From NCBI GenBank assembly GCA_039026555.1, contig JBCCMB010000035.1, positions 1 to 22,852 on the forward strand: DNA of 22,852 bases, read 5' to 3'. Under the pieces are notes generated by a model. That model made no database searches. It was not told where the DNA came from and worked only from the letters and a program-made list of their open reading frames with translations. This DNA comes from JBCCMB01 sp039026555 (lineage in GTDB: Bacteria; Pseudomonadota; Alphaproteobacteria; Caulobacterales; Hyphomonadaceae). Within the stretch, counting starts at the first letter, position 1. Each line of letters begins with the position of its first letter. The position numbers and the translations under genes are program-made. Of the stretch, positions 1 through 6,912 are shown one piece after another.

Positions 1-828
1 AAGGGGCGCTTCATCCTCACCGTGTTCGAAAAACGGGTGAACGCCGCCGACCTCCCCTTCTTCATGGGCATGATGGACCATTTGGCGATGAAAGGGTTTC
101 CGGCCCCTTTGCCGGTTAAAGCGCGCGACGGCGAGGCGCTGCGCACAATTAAATCAAAGCCCGCTGTCATCATCACCTTTTTGAGCGGCATGTCCCCGCG
201 CAAGCCCAGCCCCGCCCAATGCCGGGCCATGGGAGAAGGCTTGGCGCGTTTTCACGCGGCCTTGGCGGATTATCCCGAAACGCGGCCGAATGATCTCTCC
301 TTATCGGCTTGGGCCCCCATGTTCGCCGGGCGCGAAGCGGACGCTGCCGCCCTTGCGCCCGAATTGGACAAGCAGATCTCAGCGGACCTCGATGCGCTGT
401 CAGAGCTCTGGCCGAGCGGTTTGCCCGCCGGCGCGATCCATGCGGATCTGTTCACCGACAACGCCTTCTTCCTGGGCGATGATCTGACCGGCGTTATCGA
501 TTTTTACTTCGCCTGCACCGACGCCCTCGCCTACGACCTCGCTGTTTGCCTCAATGATTGGTGTTTTGAAGCGCGCGGCGAGTTTAACGCCACCAAAGGG
601 CGCGCCCTGATCGCCGGTTATCAATCGGTGCGGCCCTTGTCGGGCGCGGAACGCGACGCTCTTCCCATCCTCGCGCGCGGGGCGGCGATGCGTTTTTTCT
701 TGACGCGCTTGATCGATTGGGCGGAAACGCCGGCTGATGCGTTGGTCCGACCCAAAAACCCTTTGGACTACGCTGAACGTCTCGGATTTCACCGCCGCGC
801 CTCGGGCTTCGCCGATTATGGCGGTTGA
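1..828 (+). CDS. thrB: Homoserine kinase (type II, APH-fold), 5' end missing
   Basis: Phosphorylates L-homoserine with ATP in threonine synthesis, in the cytoplasm. The reading frame is open from base 1 with no stop, so the true start lies outside the window; the GTG at 22 is internal, since the preceding codons read KGRFILT, matching the GRFILTxYEKRV stretch of this family. The aminoglycoside-phosphotransferase-like catalytic loop is visible as AIHADLFTDNAFF (HxDxxxxN), followed by the metal-binding Asp in GVIDFYFACTDALAYDLA. About 275 residues are present of a usual 315-325, so only the N-terminal lobe is cut. rnhA follows 33 bp downstream on the same strand, and this thrB-rnhA pairing is common in alphaproteobacteria. 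This is not the GHMP-type ThrB of enteric bacteria. Confidence 0.93.
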   Translation, partial: KGRFILTVFEKRVNAADLPFFMGMMDHLAMKGFPAPLPVKARDGEALRTIKSKPAVIITFLSGMSPRKPSPAQCRAMGEGLARFHAALADYPETRPNDLSLSAWAPMFAGREADAAALAPELDKQISADLDALSELWPSGLPAGAIHADLFTDNAFFLGDDLTGVIDFYFACTDALAYDLAVCLNDWCFEARGEFNATKGRALIAGYQSVRPLSGAERDALPILARGAAMRFFLTRLIDWAETPADALVRPKNPLDYAERLGFHRRASGFADYGG

Positions 829-861
829 CGCCGGCGCCGAACCCTAAGAGTTGGTCGCGCT

Positions 862-1302
862 ATGACGAAAACGATCGAAATCTGGACGGACGGCGCGTGC
901 TCCGGAAATCCCGGACCGGGCGGCTGGGGCGCGCTGCTGAAATGGGGCGACACGGAAAAGGAGCTCTTTGGCGGCGAGGCGGCGACCACCAATAACCGCA
1001 TGGAATTGATGGCGGCGATCCAAGCGTTGGAGACCGTCAAATCAGGCTCCAACATTATCCTTCATACGGACAGCACCTATGTGAAGGACGGGCTGACCAA
1101 ATGGATTCATGGCTGGAAACGCAATGGCTGGAAGACGGCGGCGAAGAAACCGGTAAAAAACCAAGATCTATGGATCCGGCTGGACGAAGCCTGCGCCGCC
1201 CACGAAGTTGAATGGCGCTGGGTGAAAGGCCATGCCGGTGATGAAGGCAATGAACGCGCAGACGCGCTGGCGCGGCAAGGCGCTAAAGACGCCGCCGGCT
1301 GA
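862..1302 (+). CDS. rnhA: Ribonuclease HI
   Basis: Cytoplasmic endonuclease that cuts the RNA strand of RNA-DNA hybrids (R-loops, Okazaki primers). The 146-residue length is typical. The catalytic residues fall at the same numbers as in the E. coli enzyme: D10 (IWTDGACSGNPGPGG), E48 (NNRMEL), D70 (HTDSTYV), H124 (VKGHAG) and D134 (NERADALA). The basic handle region (GWKRNGWKT, about 85-98) is present. It follows thrB closely and is probably cotranscribed with it. It converges on the phosphodiesterase gene with only 12 bp between the stop codons. Confidence 0.97.
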   Translation: MTKTIEIWTDGACSGNPGPGGWGALLKWGDTEKELFGGEAATTNNRMELMAAIQALETVKSGSNIILHTDSTYVKDGLTKWIHGWKRNGWKTAAKKPVKNQDLWIRLDEACAAHEVEWRWVKGHAGDEGNERADALARQGAKDAAG

Positions 1303-1314
1303 CGCAGACCCAAT

Positions 1315-2148
1315 CTAAACTTGAGCGGTCGCTTTCGGCGCGGTTTGTTTCAGACGCCCACCGACCCGAATGGGTTCAATGCGCGTCGCGAGCCCCGTCT
1401 TATCATCGGTTTCGACATAAACGCCGCATAGGGTCGCCGGACCGTCCGCGGGTTCCTTTCGCGGCGTGGGCGATCGCGTCGCCAGCTTTTGCAGGATGAT
1501 CTCCTTTTTCATCCCAATCACGCTGTCATAATCGCCGCACATGCCTGCATCGGTCTGATAGGCGGTGCCGCCGGGCAGGATTTGAGCGTCTCCTGTCGGA
1601 ATATGCGTATGCGCACCAACCACCAGCGAGGCGCGGCCGTCGCAAAAATGCCCCATGGCGTGTTTTTCCGACGTCGCCTCGGCGTGGATTTCAACAATAA
1701 CCGCGTCCGCCACCACACCTAAGGGCGCCGCGTCCAGCGCGCGCAAAACGCCCTGAAACGGATCATCCAACGCATCCATAAACACGCGCCCGTGGATTTG
1801 GATGACATAAACGCGCCGGCCGTCGGGCAAGGGGTAGAGCTCGGCGCCCTTCCCCGGAATGTCCAAGCCTTCGGGATAGTTGAACGGCCGCAGCAAGCGC
1901 GGCTCGCGCTCGATATAGGTTAGCGCCTCGCGTTGGTCCCAGGAATGATTGCCCAGTGTGATGCAATCCGCGCCCGCGGCGAACATCTCATTCGCGGTCT
2001 TTTCGGTAATGCCGAAACCGCCCGCAGCGTTTTCGCCATTCACAACGACGAAATCGAGCCGCAAATCGGCCTTCAAGCCGGGCAGATGTTCCGCTACCAC
2101 AGCGCGACCCGCCTTGCCGACCACATCTCCGAAAAACGCCAAGCGCAT
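1315..2148 (-). CDS. YmdB/TIGR00282-family metallophosphoesterase
   Basis: Probable cytoplasmic dinuclear-metal phosphodiesterase. The Bacillus YmdB homologue hydrolyses 2',3'-cyclic AMP and affects RNA turnover; here that role is inferred from the family. The 277 residues carry the full ligand set: D8 (FFGDVVG), E39-N40 (VNGENAAGG), N67-H68 (LGNHSWD), H155 (VEIHAEATS), and H180/H182 (VVGAHTHIPT). In many alphaproteobacteria this gene directly follows the 5-formyl-THF cyclo-ligase gene. Here the two are separated by an S8 protease and a small lipoprotein gene on the same strand. The start ATG at 2148 begins MRLAFFGDVVG, leaving no room for a longer N-terminus. Confidence 0.93.
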   Translation of the reverse strand: MRLAFFGDVVGKAGRAVVAEHLPGLKADLRLDFVVVNGENAAGGFGITEKTANEMFAAGADCITLGNHSWDQREALTYIEREPRLLRPFNYPEGLDIPGKGAELYPLPDGRRVYVIQIHGRVFMDALDDPFQGVLRALDAAPLGVVADAVIVEIHAEATSEKHAMGHFCDGRASLVVGAHTHIPTGDAQILPGGTAYQTDAGMCGDYDSVIGMKKEIILQKLATRSPTPRKEPADGPATLCGVYVETDDKTGLATRIEPIRVGGRLKQTAPKATAQV

Positions 2149-2217
2149 GTTGTGTCCTTAAAGTGCAAGTAGAGCGTGTTAGCCGACCTTGATCGCACTG
2201 GGAACGGCCGCCTGTGC

Positions 2218-2595
2218 TTAGCGCACCTGTTTGATCAAATTGATCTCACGCATCAGCGCTCCGCCGCAAACAATATCAACGCCTGCATAGGACGCGCCGA
2301 GAGCTTCGGAGTATCTTGCAAAATCGCCGCGCGACGACGCGTCCGGCGACGGCGTGAGCTCCAGCATCAAGCGCGCCTCGTCGCTCAAATCGGACGGCAG
2401 CAATTGCAGCGGCGTGTCCTGCGGGTCGAACTGAACCAAGACATGTGTGGTCAAACCCTCAGCGTTTTTCGTCGCCCAAGCGTTCGCGCGGTTAAACTCA
2501 CCTGGACAATATTCAGCGCCGCCGCTCGCACCTGGAAACAAACCACAACCACCCAATAGGAGACTCGTCGCAAGCGCCGAAAGACGCGTCACCAT
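2218..2595 (-). CDS. Small putative lipoprotein, unknown function
   Basis: A 125-residue protein with no recognised domain. The chosen start (ATG at 2595) gives a lipoprotein signal: MVTRLSALATSLLLGGC, with lipobox Cys17. The frame is open upstream to 2715, but that extension overlaps the S8 gene and lacks signal character. Two further Cys (in YCPGEF and IVCGGAL) could form a disulfide in the periplasm. The start overlaps the end of the S8 protease gene by 7 bp (stop at 2591-2589), so the two are probably translationally coupled. It may act with the protease, for example as a chaperone or inhibitor, but nothing in the sequence shows this. Confidence 0.72.
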   Translation of the reverse strand: MVTRLSALATSLLLGGCGLFPGASGGAEYCPGEFNRANAWATKNAEGLTTHVLVQFDPQDTPLQLLPSDLSDEARLMLELTPSPDASSRGDFARYSEALGASYAGVDIVCGGALMREINLIKQVR

Positions 2596-4913
2596 GATGT
2601 CCGCAAACCCACCCACATGGCGGCCTCGGTATCCGCGTCGGCCACATGATGGGGTTGCGCCACCAAAGCGGCGCTGGTCTCGAAGGTGAGCGTTTCCGAC
2701 AAACGCGTGCGCCAACGCGCCTCAACGTCCAATTCGCGGCCGCTAGGCGTCAGGCTCGCCGTACGCGTCTCAAATACAAGATCGCCGCCGGCGTTCAATT
2801 CCACCGGCGCGTCAAAAGTGAGATCGCCGCCTTCCGCGCGCCGCGGTTGGGCTAAGCTCAAACTGAACACGCCGCCGCCCAGCGGACGCTCCGCAGCGAC
2901 CGACCAGGCGCTGGTCCATATCCCGCTGGCGTTCAGGCCTTCCAACTCCGCATCGGCGCGCTCCACCATCGCGCGCACGGTCCAATCCGGCGACACATCG
3001 ACGGCGCCTTCGAGACGCACCGCGTCGGCGCGCATGCCGTCCTGCAATCCAAAGCGCGACTGAACGGCCGCGCCAAGACTTGACGTCTCATCTCGCTCCG
3101 ACACAAAGGCGGCGCGCACCGTCCAATCATCGCCGCTTTCAATCAACGCCAGTCCGGCCGCATCTCGGCCTTCGCTAGTTTCAGAAAAGGCCTGTGCGCG
3201 GACGGGACCAATATCGTGCGCCACCATCGCCCAAGCGTCGGCGCCGCCAAGTTCAGCAGCGTTTGTCGTCGGATCGCTGACAAGCGAGAGTGACGGTCCA
3301 ATACTTTCGGGCGTAGAGCCGCGCCCCGCCTGAACTTCGCCGCCTGAAAACGCGAAGCGCGTCGTAAAGCTTGTTTCCGGATCGGGCGTGTAGGGGGCTG
3401 CGGGATCGAACCTGACCGCCGGCGTGAACCAATCCATCGAGAATCCACCGACCGCCACGCCGCCCCAATCGCCTTCATGGAAGCGCGCGCGCGTATCAAA
3501 ATCCTGGAAGCGCGCCGCAGACGGCGCTGCGTCGATCTCGCCAAGGCGAAACCCGCGCGCATAGCTGTCTTGAAAAACAAGATCTGAAAACGCGCCGGAC
3601 GCACGCGCCCAATCGCCAAACGCGCCGCTGGCCGGCGCGGCCAAGGCGCCGACCGGCACGCTCAAGACGGTATCGGCGGTTTGAAAGGACAAGCTGCTGG
3701 TCCCTTGCGGCGAAAACGCCGCCTCCAAATTCAAGATGCCGACGCCGGAGACAGCATCCACGCCGACGCCCGCAGGGACGCCTAATACCACGTCATTGTT
3801 GGGATCCACATAATCATCCGCCGTCGACAATAAGAGATCCAGCGCGTCTTCCGGGTCGAGATTTGGAAAAGCATCCAACACCAACGCCAACGCGCCGGAC
3901 ACATGCGGCGCGGCGAAGGATGTGCCCGACACGAAATAAAAGTCACCAAGATCGTCCGCGTCATTTATCGGATCGCCTGGAAACGCGATGTCGTCGTCAA
4001 CTCCTGTCGAGATGACGCCGCGATCGGCCGCGCCATCATTGTCGTCATCGACAAAATCACCGGGCGCCAGAATGTAGAAATTCTGGCTGTCATCGCCGGC
4101 GCGGTTCGAAAAATCGGTGATGTTGCGATCCGGATCGATCGCGCCGACCGCAACGACGCGGCCCAAGGCTTGAGCGTCGCCGGCGACATAGGCCGGTTCA
4201 TCTGGCGTTACATCGCCGTCATTCCCTGCGGATATCACGATCAACACTTCAGCGTTCGCCGCTTCGAAAATCGCGTTCTCCAACAACAGATTGGCATCTC
4301 TTCGGCCACCGAGCGACATGTTGATGATCTGCGCGCCGTTCGCGACGGCGTACTCAATCGCTTCGACCAAATCTGGATCGTTGAAAGTGCACGAGTCGTC
4401 GCATGATGTCGGATCGTCCGCTCGAATGGATAGGATCTCCGATTCAAACGCGACGCCCAGAACGCCTTGATTGTCCCTTCGCGCGGCGATAACGCCCGAT
4501 ACCAATGTCCCGTGACCTTCGACATCATTGTCCGTGCTCGCGCGTGTCGCTTGGTTGATGTCGATTGAAAGGCTGGAGACTTGGCCGAGCAGATCAGGAT
4601 GAGCGGCGTCCACGCCGCTATCAATGACCGCCACGCGCACGCCGGCGCCCGTCGCGCCTGCGGCGTAGGCGGATGAGGCGCCGATCGTCGCCAATCCGCC
4701 GCTGCGAAAATACTCCGTCGTTTCAAAGGACGATGGCGGCGGAGGTGGTGGAGGTGGCGGAGGTGGAGGCGGTGGAGAGGATGGCGGTGTCGTCGCAGGA
4801 TTGCCTCCGCCGCTATTGCCGCTGCTCGAACACGCGGCTGCGGTGACGATGAGCGGTGCGATCACCCCTAGTTTCAGGAAGAATTTGCCGTAGCCGCTCG
4901 TCCGCATCGCCAT
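2589..4913 (-). CDS. S8 (subtilisin-like) serine protease lipoprotein with C-terminal beta-rich domain
   Basis: Exported subtilase of 774 residues from the chosen ATG (4913), which has a good GGGAG ribosome site 7 nt upstream; an in-frame ATG at 4979 is weaker. Order: lipoprotein-type signal with Cys28 (IVTAAACSSSG); Gly/Ser/Thr linker; a run of 14 prolines (about 47-60); peptidase S8 domain (about 65-400) with triad D98 (VAVIDSGVD), H134 (EGHGTLVSG) and S332 (SGTSFAAPHVSG), and oxyanion Asn231 (SAGNDGD). A Cys pair (TSCDDSC) is probably a disulfide. The last 350 or so residues alternate hydrophobic and polar positions and end GLRTSW, resembling an autotransporter or outer-membrane barrel signature. 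It sits between the cyclo-ligase and the small lipoprotein gene. The substrate is unknown. Confidence 0.9.
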   Translation of the reverse strand: MAMRTSGYGKFFLKLGVIAPLIVTAAACSSSGNSGGGNPATTPPSSPPPPPPPPPPPPPPSSFETTEYFRSGGLATIGASSAYAAGATGAGVRVAVIDSGVDAAHPDLLGQVSSLSIDINQATRASTDNDVEGHGTLVSGVIAARRDNQGVLGVAFESEILSIRADDPTSCDDSCTFNDPDLVEAIEYAVANGAQIINMSLGGRRDANLLLENAIFEAANAEVLIVISAGNDGDVTPDEPAYVAGDAQALGRVVAVGAIDPDRNITDFSNRAGDDSQNFYILAPGDFVDDDNDGAADRGVISTGVDDDIAFPGDPINDADDLGDFYFVSGTSFAAPHVSGALALVLDAFPNLDPEDALDLLLSTADDYVDPNNDVVLGVPAGVGVDAVSGVGILNLEAAFSPQGTSSLSFQTADTVLSVPVGALAAPASGAFGDWARASGAFSDLVFQDSYARGFRLGEIDAAPSAARFQDFDTRARFHEGDWGGVAVGGFSMDWFTPAVRFDPAAPYTPDPETSFTTRFAFSGGEVQAGRGSTPESIGPSLSLVSDPTTNAAELGGADAWAMVAHDIGPVRAQAFSETSEGRDAAGLALIESGDDWTVRAAFVSERDETSSLGAAVQSRFGLQDGMRADAVRLEGAVDVSPDWTVRAMVERADAELEGLNASGIWTSAWSVAAERPLGGGVFSLSLAQPRRAEGGDLTFDAPVELNAGGDLVFETRTASLTPSGRELDVEARWRTRLSETLTFETSAALVAQPHHVADADTEAAMWVGLRTSW

Positions 4914-4977
4914 GCTCAGCCTCCCGAACTGATCACCAACGCCTGAACGCCCGGATACAGATTTGTACGCACGCGCC

Positions 4978-4985
4978 ATGGTTAA
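4978..4985 (-). promoter_or_regulatory. Possible CtrA half-site upstream of the S8 protease
   Basis: The minus strand reads TTAACCAT, identical to the half-site described for CtrA-controlled promoters in Caulobacter, 65 bp upstream of the chosen S8 start. An 8-base match occurs by chance fairly often, and no second half-site is present at 7-bp spacing. No convincing -35/-10 pair was seen around it. Confidence 0.2.
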
Positions 4986-5057
4986 CTCGCACCCTTGCGT
5001 GCGTCGCTATTGTGGGTCAACCAGCGAAAGGGCGAATGAGACTTATTTAATTTGGGT

Positions 5058-5648
5058 CTAATTCGGGGCCGCGCGCGCCAAAAACAGCGGCACGGAATTC
5101 ATTGGCGTTTCGACCCAATCCAGCGGGATATCATGAGGCTCGGAGGGAACCGCGTCGACTTGCTGTTGAGCGTAGGCCAATCCGGTGAAAAACACCCGCC
5201 CTTCAGCGCGCAGGGCGGCGATGGTGCGATCATAATGCCCCTTGCCATAACCAAGCCTTACGCCGCGCGCATCGAACGCCAAGAGCGGCGCGAGCACGAG
5301 GGTTGGATGAAGCTCCAAACTGTCGGACGCCGGTTGCTGCAAGCCGAAAGGACCATCAACCAGATCCGACGCGGCGACATAGGCGCGAAAACTCATGCTT
5401 CCATTCGCCTCCAACCGCGGCAGCGCCAGTTTCGCGCCGGCGGATTTGAGCCGCGCCAAAAGCGGCGCCGGGTCCAGCTCGTCGCCTTTCGCCACATATC
5501 CCGCGACGACCGGTCCGAACCGATCAAACAGCTTTTTCGGAAAGCGCTCCGCCAAACGGTCCGCAGCATCAGGGTCGCGCGCCGCCGCCTCGGCGCGGAT
5601 TTCCTTCATATGGCCGCGCAAAATGTCTTTGTGTGAGGGAGAGGCCAT
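5058..5648 (-). CDS. ygfA: 5-formyltetrahydrofolate cyclo-ligase
   Basis: Converts 5-formyl-THF to 5,10-methenyl-THF with ATP, returning stored folate to the one-carbon pool; cytoplasmic. The 196-residue length is normal. Family landmarks are the N-terminal basic helix with KEIRAEAAARDP, the LALPRLEANGSMSFR segment (about 75-88), and the ATP/metal loop GYGKGHYDR at 133-141, in the place of the usual GYGGGYYDR. The start ATG (5648) has AAGGA just upstream. The 6S-like RNA region lies immediately upstream on the same strand, a conserved arrangement in proteobacteria. The S8 protease gene follows on the same strand after about 145 bp. Confidence 0.94.
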   Translation of the reverse strand: MASPSHKDILRGHMKEIRAEAAARDPDAADRLAERFPKKLFDRFGPVVAGYVAKGDELDPAPLLARLKSAGAKLALPRLEANGSMSFRAYVAASDLVDGPFGLQQPASDSLELHPTLVLAPLLAFDARGVRLGYGKGHYDRTIAALRAEGRVFFTGLAYAQQQVDAVPSEPHDIPLDWVETPMNSVPLFLARAAPN

Positions 5649-5679
5649 ATATGTCCTTGAAGAAAAATGCGGCGAAGAT

Positions 5680-5712
5680 AAAAGCGGCGGCGCCGCCTGC
5701 GCCGTGCAGGCC
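5680..5712 (-). terminator. GC-rich hairpins at the 3' end of the 6S-like RNA
   Basis: On the minus strand GCCTGC-ACGGC-GCAGGC forms a perfect 6-bp stem. It runs straight into a GGCGGCGCCGCC palindrome followed by GCTTTTATC. This may terminate or attenuate the RNA before the cyclo-ligase gene, or mark a processing point. The T-run is only four bases, so the call is moderate. Confidence 0.4.
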
Positions 5713-5714
5713 TG

Positions 5715-5880
5715 TTCATTCCCGTCGACCCAGCAAGCTAGGTGGGCGCCAGGTGATAGGGACCACGATCCCAGTCAGAGCCAGCTCCCTGACGTGAATG
5801 TAAGGTCGCCGGAATAAAACTCCTGCTCGAACGCCGCAGCTAACCGCCTCGGCCGAATGTAGGGCCGCCCCACCGCGCGT
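5715..5880 (-). ncRNA. ssrS: Probable 6S RNA, upstream of the cyclo-ligase gene
   Basis: 6S RNA binds housekeeping RNA polymerase holoenzyme as a promoter mimic. The region directly upstream of the cyclo-ligase gene, on the same strand, is not coding and is rich in hairpins: GGGAT-CGTG-GTCCC, ACCTAG-CTTG-CTGGGT, and an imperfect TCAGGGAG/CTCTGA stem. These form a long rod-like arrangement of about 165 nt, close to the usual 6S size. Linkage of ssrS to ygfA is a long-known synteny. The boundaries are estimates: I could not fold it or match it to a covariance model, and the 5' end and promoter are uncertain. Confidence 0.6.
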
Positions 5881-5904
5881 ACAAGCGATGTGTTTGGCTG
5901 ATCC

Positions 5905-6033
5905 TGGTGCGAGCGCGCCTACAACGTCACGCGCTGGACCGACATGCCCAATGGCGGCCATTTCGCGGCGATGGAGAAACCTGATGTGTTTGTCGAGGAT
6001 GTCAGCGCCTGGGGGATGGAAGCGTTTAGTTAA
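5905..6033 (+). pseudogene. 3' remnant of an epoxide hydrolase gene
   Basis: About 40 codons in one frame end at TAA (6031-6033) and read ERAYNVTRWTDMPNGG, then HFAAMEKPDVFVEDV, then SAWGMEAFS. This is the C-terminal block of alpha/beta-hydrolase epoxide hydrolases, including the catalytic His (GGHFAAMEKP). Upstream the frame meets TGA at 5899-5901 and runs into the 6S-like RNA, so the nucleophile and cap regions are absent and no start is available. I read it as the leftover of a deletion or rearrangement next to the RNA gene. It does not belong to the downstream DUF481 gene, which is in another frame. Confidence 0.75.
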
Positions 6034-6109
6034 CGCCTCGCTGCCAAAACCGTCTTGCGCTTGGCCGCCGCCCGCTTTAGCTGGCCTGTGGCGGGGCGTT
6101 CAATCGCAT

Positions 6110-6901
6110 ATGACGGATACGACATCACCCATGAGCCAATCTGCCAAACGGGCCGCAAAAGGCCTGCTCCTCATCCCATCCGCTTTTGCTTCCGTCGCCT
6201 TGTTCGCGCCTGCGCAAGCGGCGGATTATACCGGCGAGGCGGCCTTCAACGCCGGCTATACAACCGGTAACACCGAAACCACCGATTTGGGCCTCGCCGC
6301 CAAATTGCAGCGCGATGGCGGTCGCTGGCGCCAATCGGGCGAATTCACCGCTGATTTCGGCGAGACCGACGGCGAAGAGACCAAAAATCGCCTCTTCGTC
6401 TCCGGCCAACTCGACCGCGAGTTTAGCGAGCGCTTATTCGCCTATGGCCGCGCCTCACACGAGATCGACGAGTTTTCGGGCTTTGACAGCCGCTCTTTCT
6501 TTGGTCTTGGCGCGGGGTATCAGGCGATCAAAAGGGACGCGACCAGCTGGTCGTTGGAAGGCGGCCCGGGTCTCAAAATCGACGAGATCGAAGAAGAAGT
6601 GGTGAATGGCGTCGTCGTGACCCCGGCCGAAACGGAAGAGAGCGTCGCTGTGCGCGCCGCATCCAATTTCAGCCACGCCTTCAATCCGAATGTGACCTTC
6701 AGCAATGATACGAGCGCAATCTACGCCGATGTTTCGACCCAAGTCAGCAATACGACGGCGCTCACCTCGAGCCTGTTCGGCAATCTGTCGGCGCGCGTCT
6801 CTTTTGATGTTCGCTATGATACGGACCCGCCCGCCGGCACGGAATCAACCGACACGGCGACGCGCGTTTCGTTGGTCTATCCCTTGGGCGGAGGAAACTA
6901 A
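6110..6901 (+). CDS. DUF481 (YdiY-like) outer-membrane protein
   Basis: A 263-residue exported protein of the DUF481 family (YdiY, salt-induced outer membrane protein). The N-terminus SQSAKRAAKGLLLIPSAFAS and on through APAQAADYTG is a signal peptide cut near AQA-AD. After it come the typical ADYTGEAAFNAGYTTGNTET opening and alternating beta-strand segments rich in Gly/Asp/aromatic residues, ending TRVSLVYPLGGGN. ATG at 6110 or 6131 are both possible. The frame is open back to 5888, but that stretch overlaps the epoxide-hydrolase remnant and the 6S-like RNA and is rejected. Its role is unknown. It converges with degP, 11 bp apart. Confidence 0.85.
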   Translation: MTDTTSPMSQSAKRAAKGLLLIPSAFASVALFAPAQAADYTGEAAFNAGYTTGNTETTDLGLAAKLQRDGGRWRQSGEFTADFGETDGEETKNRLFVSGQLDREFSERLFAYGRASHEIDEFSGFDSRSFFGLGAGYQAIKRDATSWSLEGGPGLKIDEIEEEVVNGVVVTPAETEESVAVRAASNFSHAFNPNVTFSNDTSAIYADVSTQVSNTTALTSSLFGNLSARVSFDVRYDTDPPAGTESTDTATRVSLVYPLGGGN

Positions 6902-6912
6902 GCCGCCTCGGC

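Noticed and set aside
3903..4406. Long plus-strand open frame inside the S8 protease gene
   Set aside because: It is antisense to the catalytic domain; low stop density follows from high GC and the constraint on the real frame.
4736..4780. GGN-rich tract resembling a microsatellite
   Set aside because: It encodes the 14-proline stalk of the S8 protease with mixed CCN codons; no pure long repeat that would favour phase variation.
5888..6109. Upstream extension of the DUF481 protein
   Set aside because: It overlaps the epoxide hydrolase remnant in another frame, and the signal peptide begins only after 6110.
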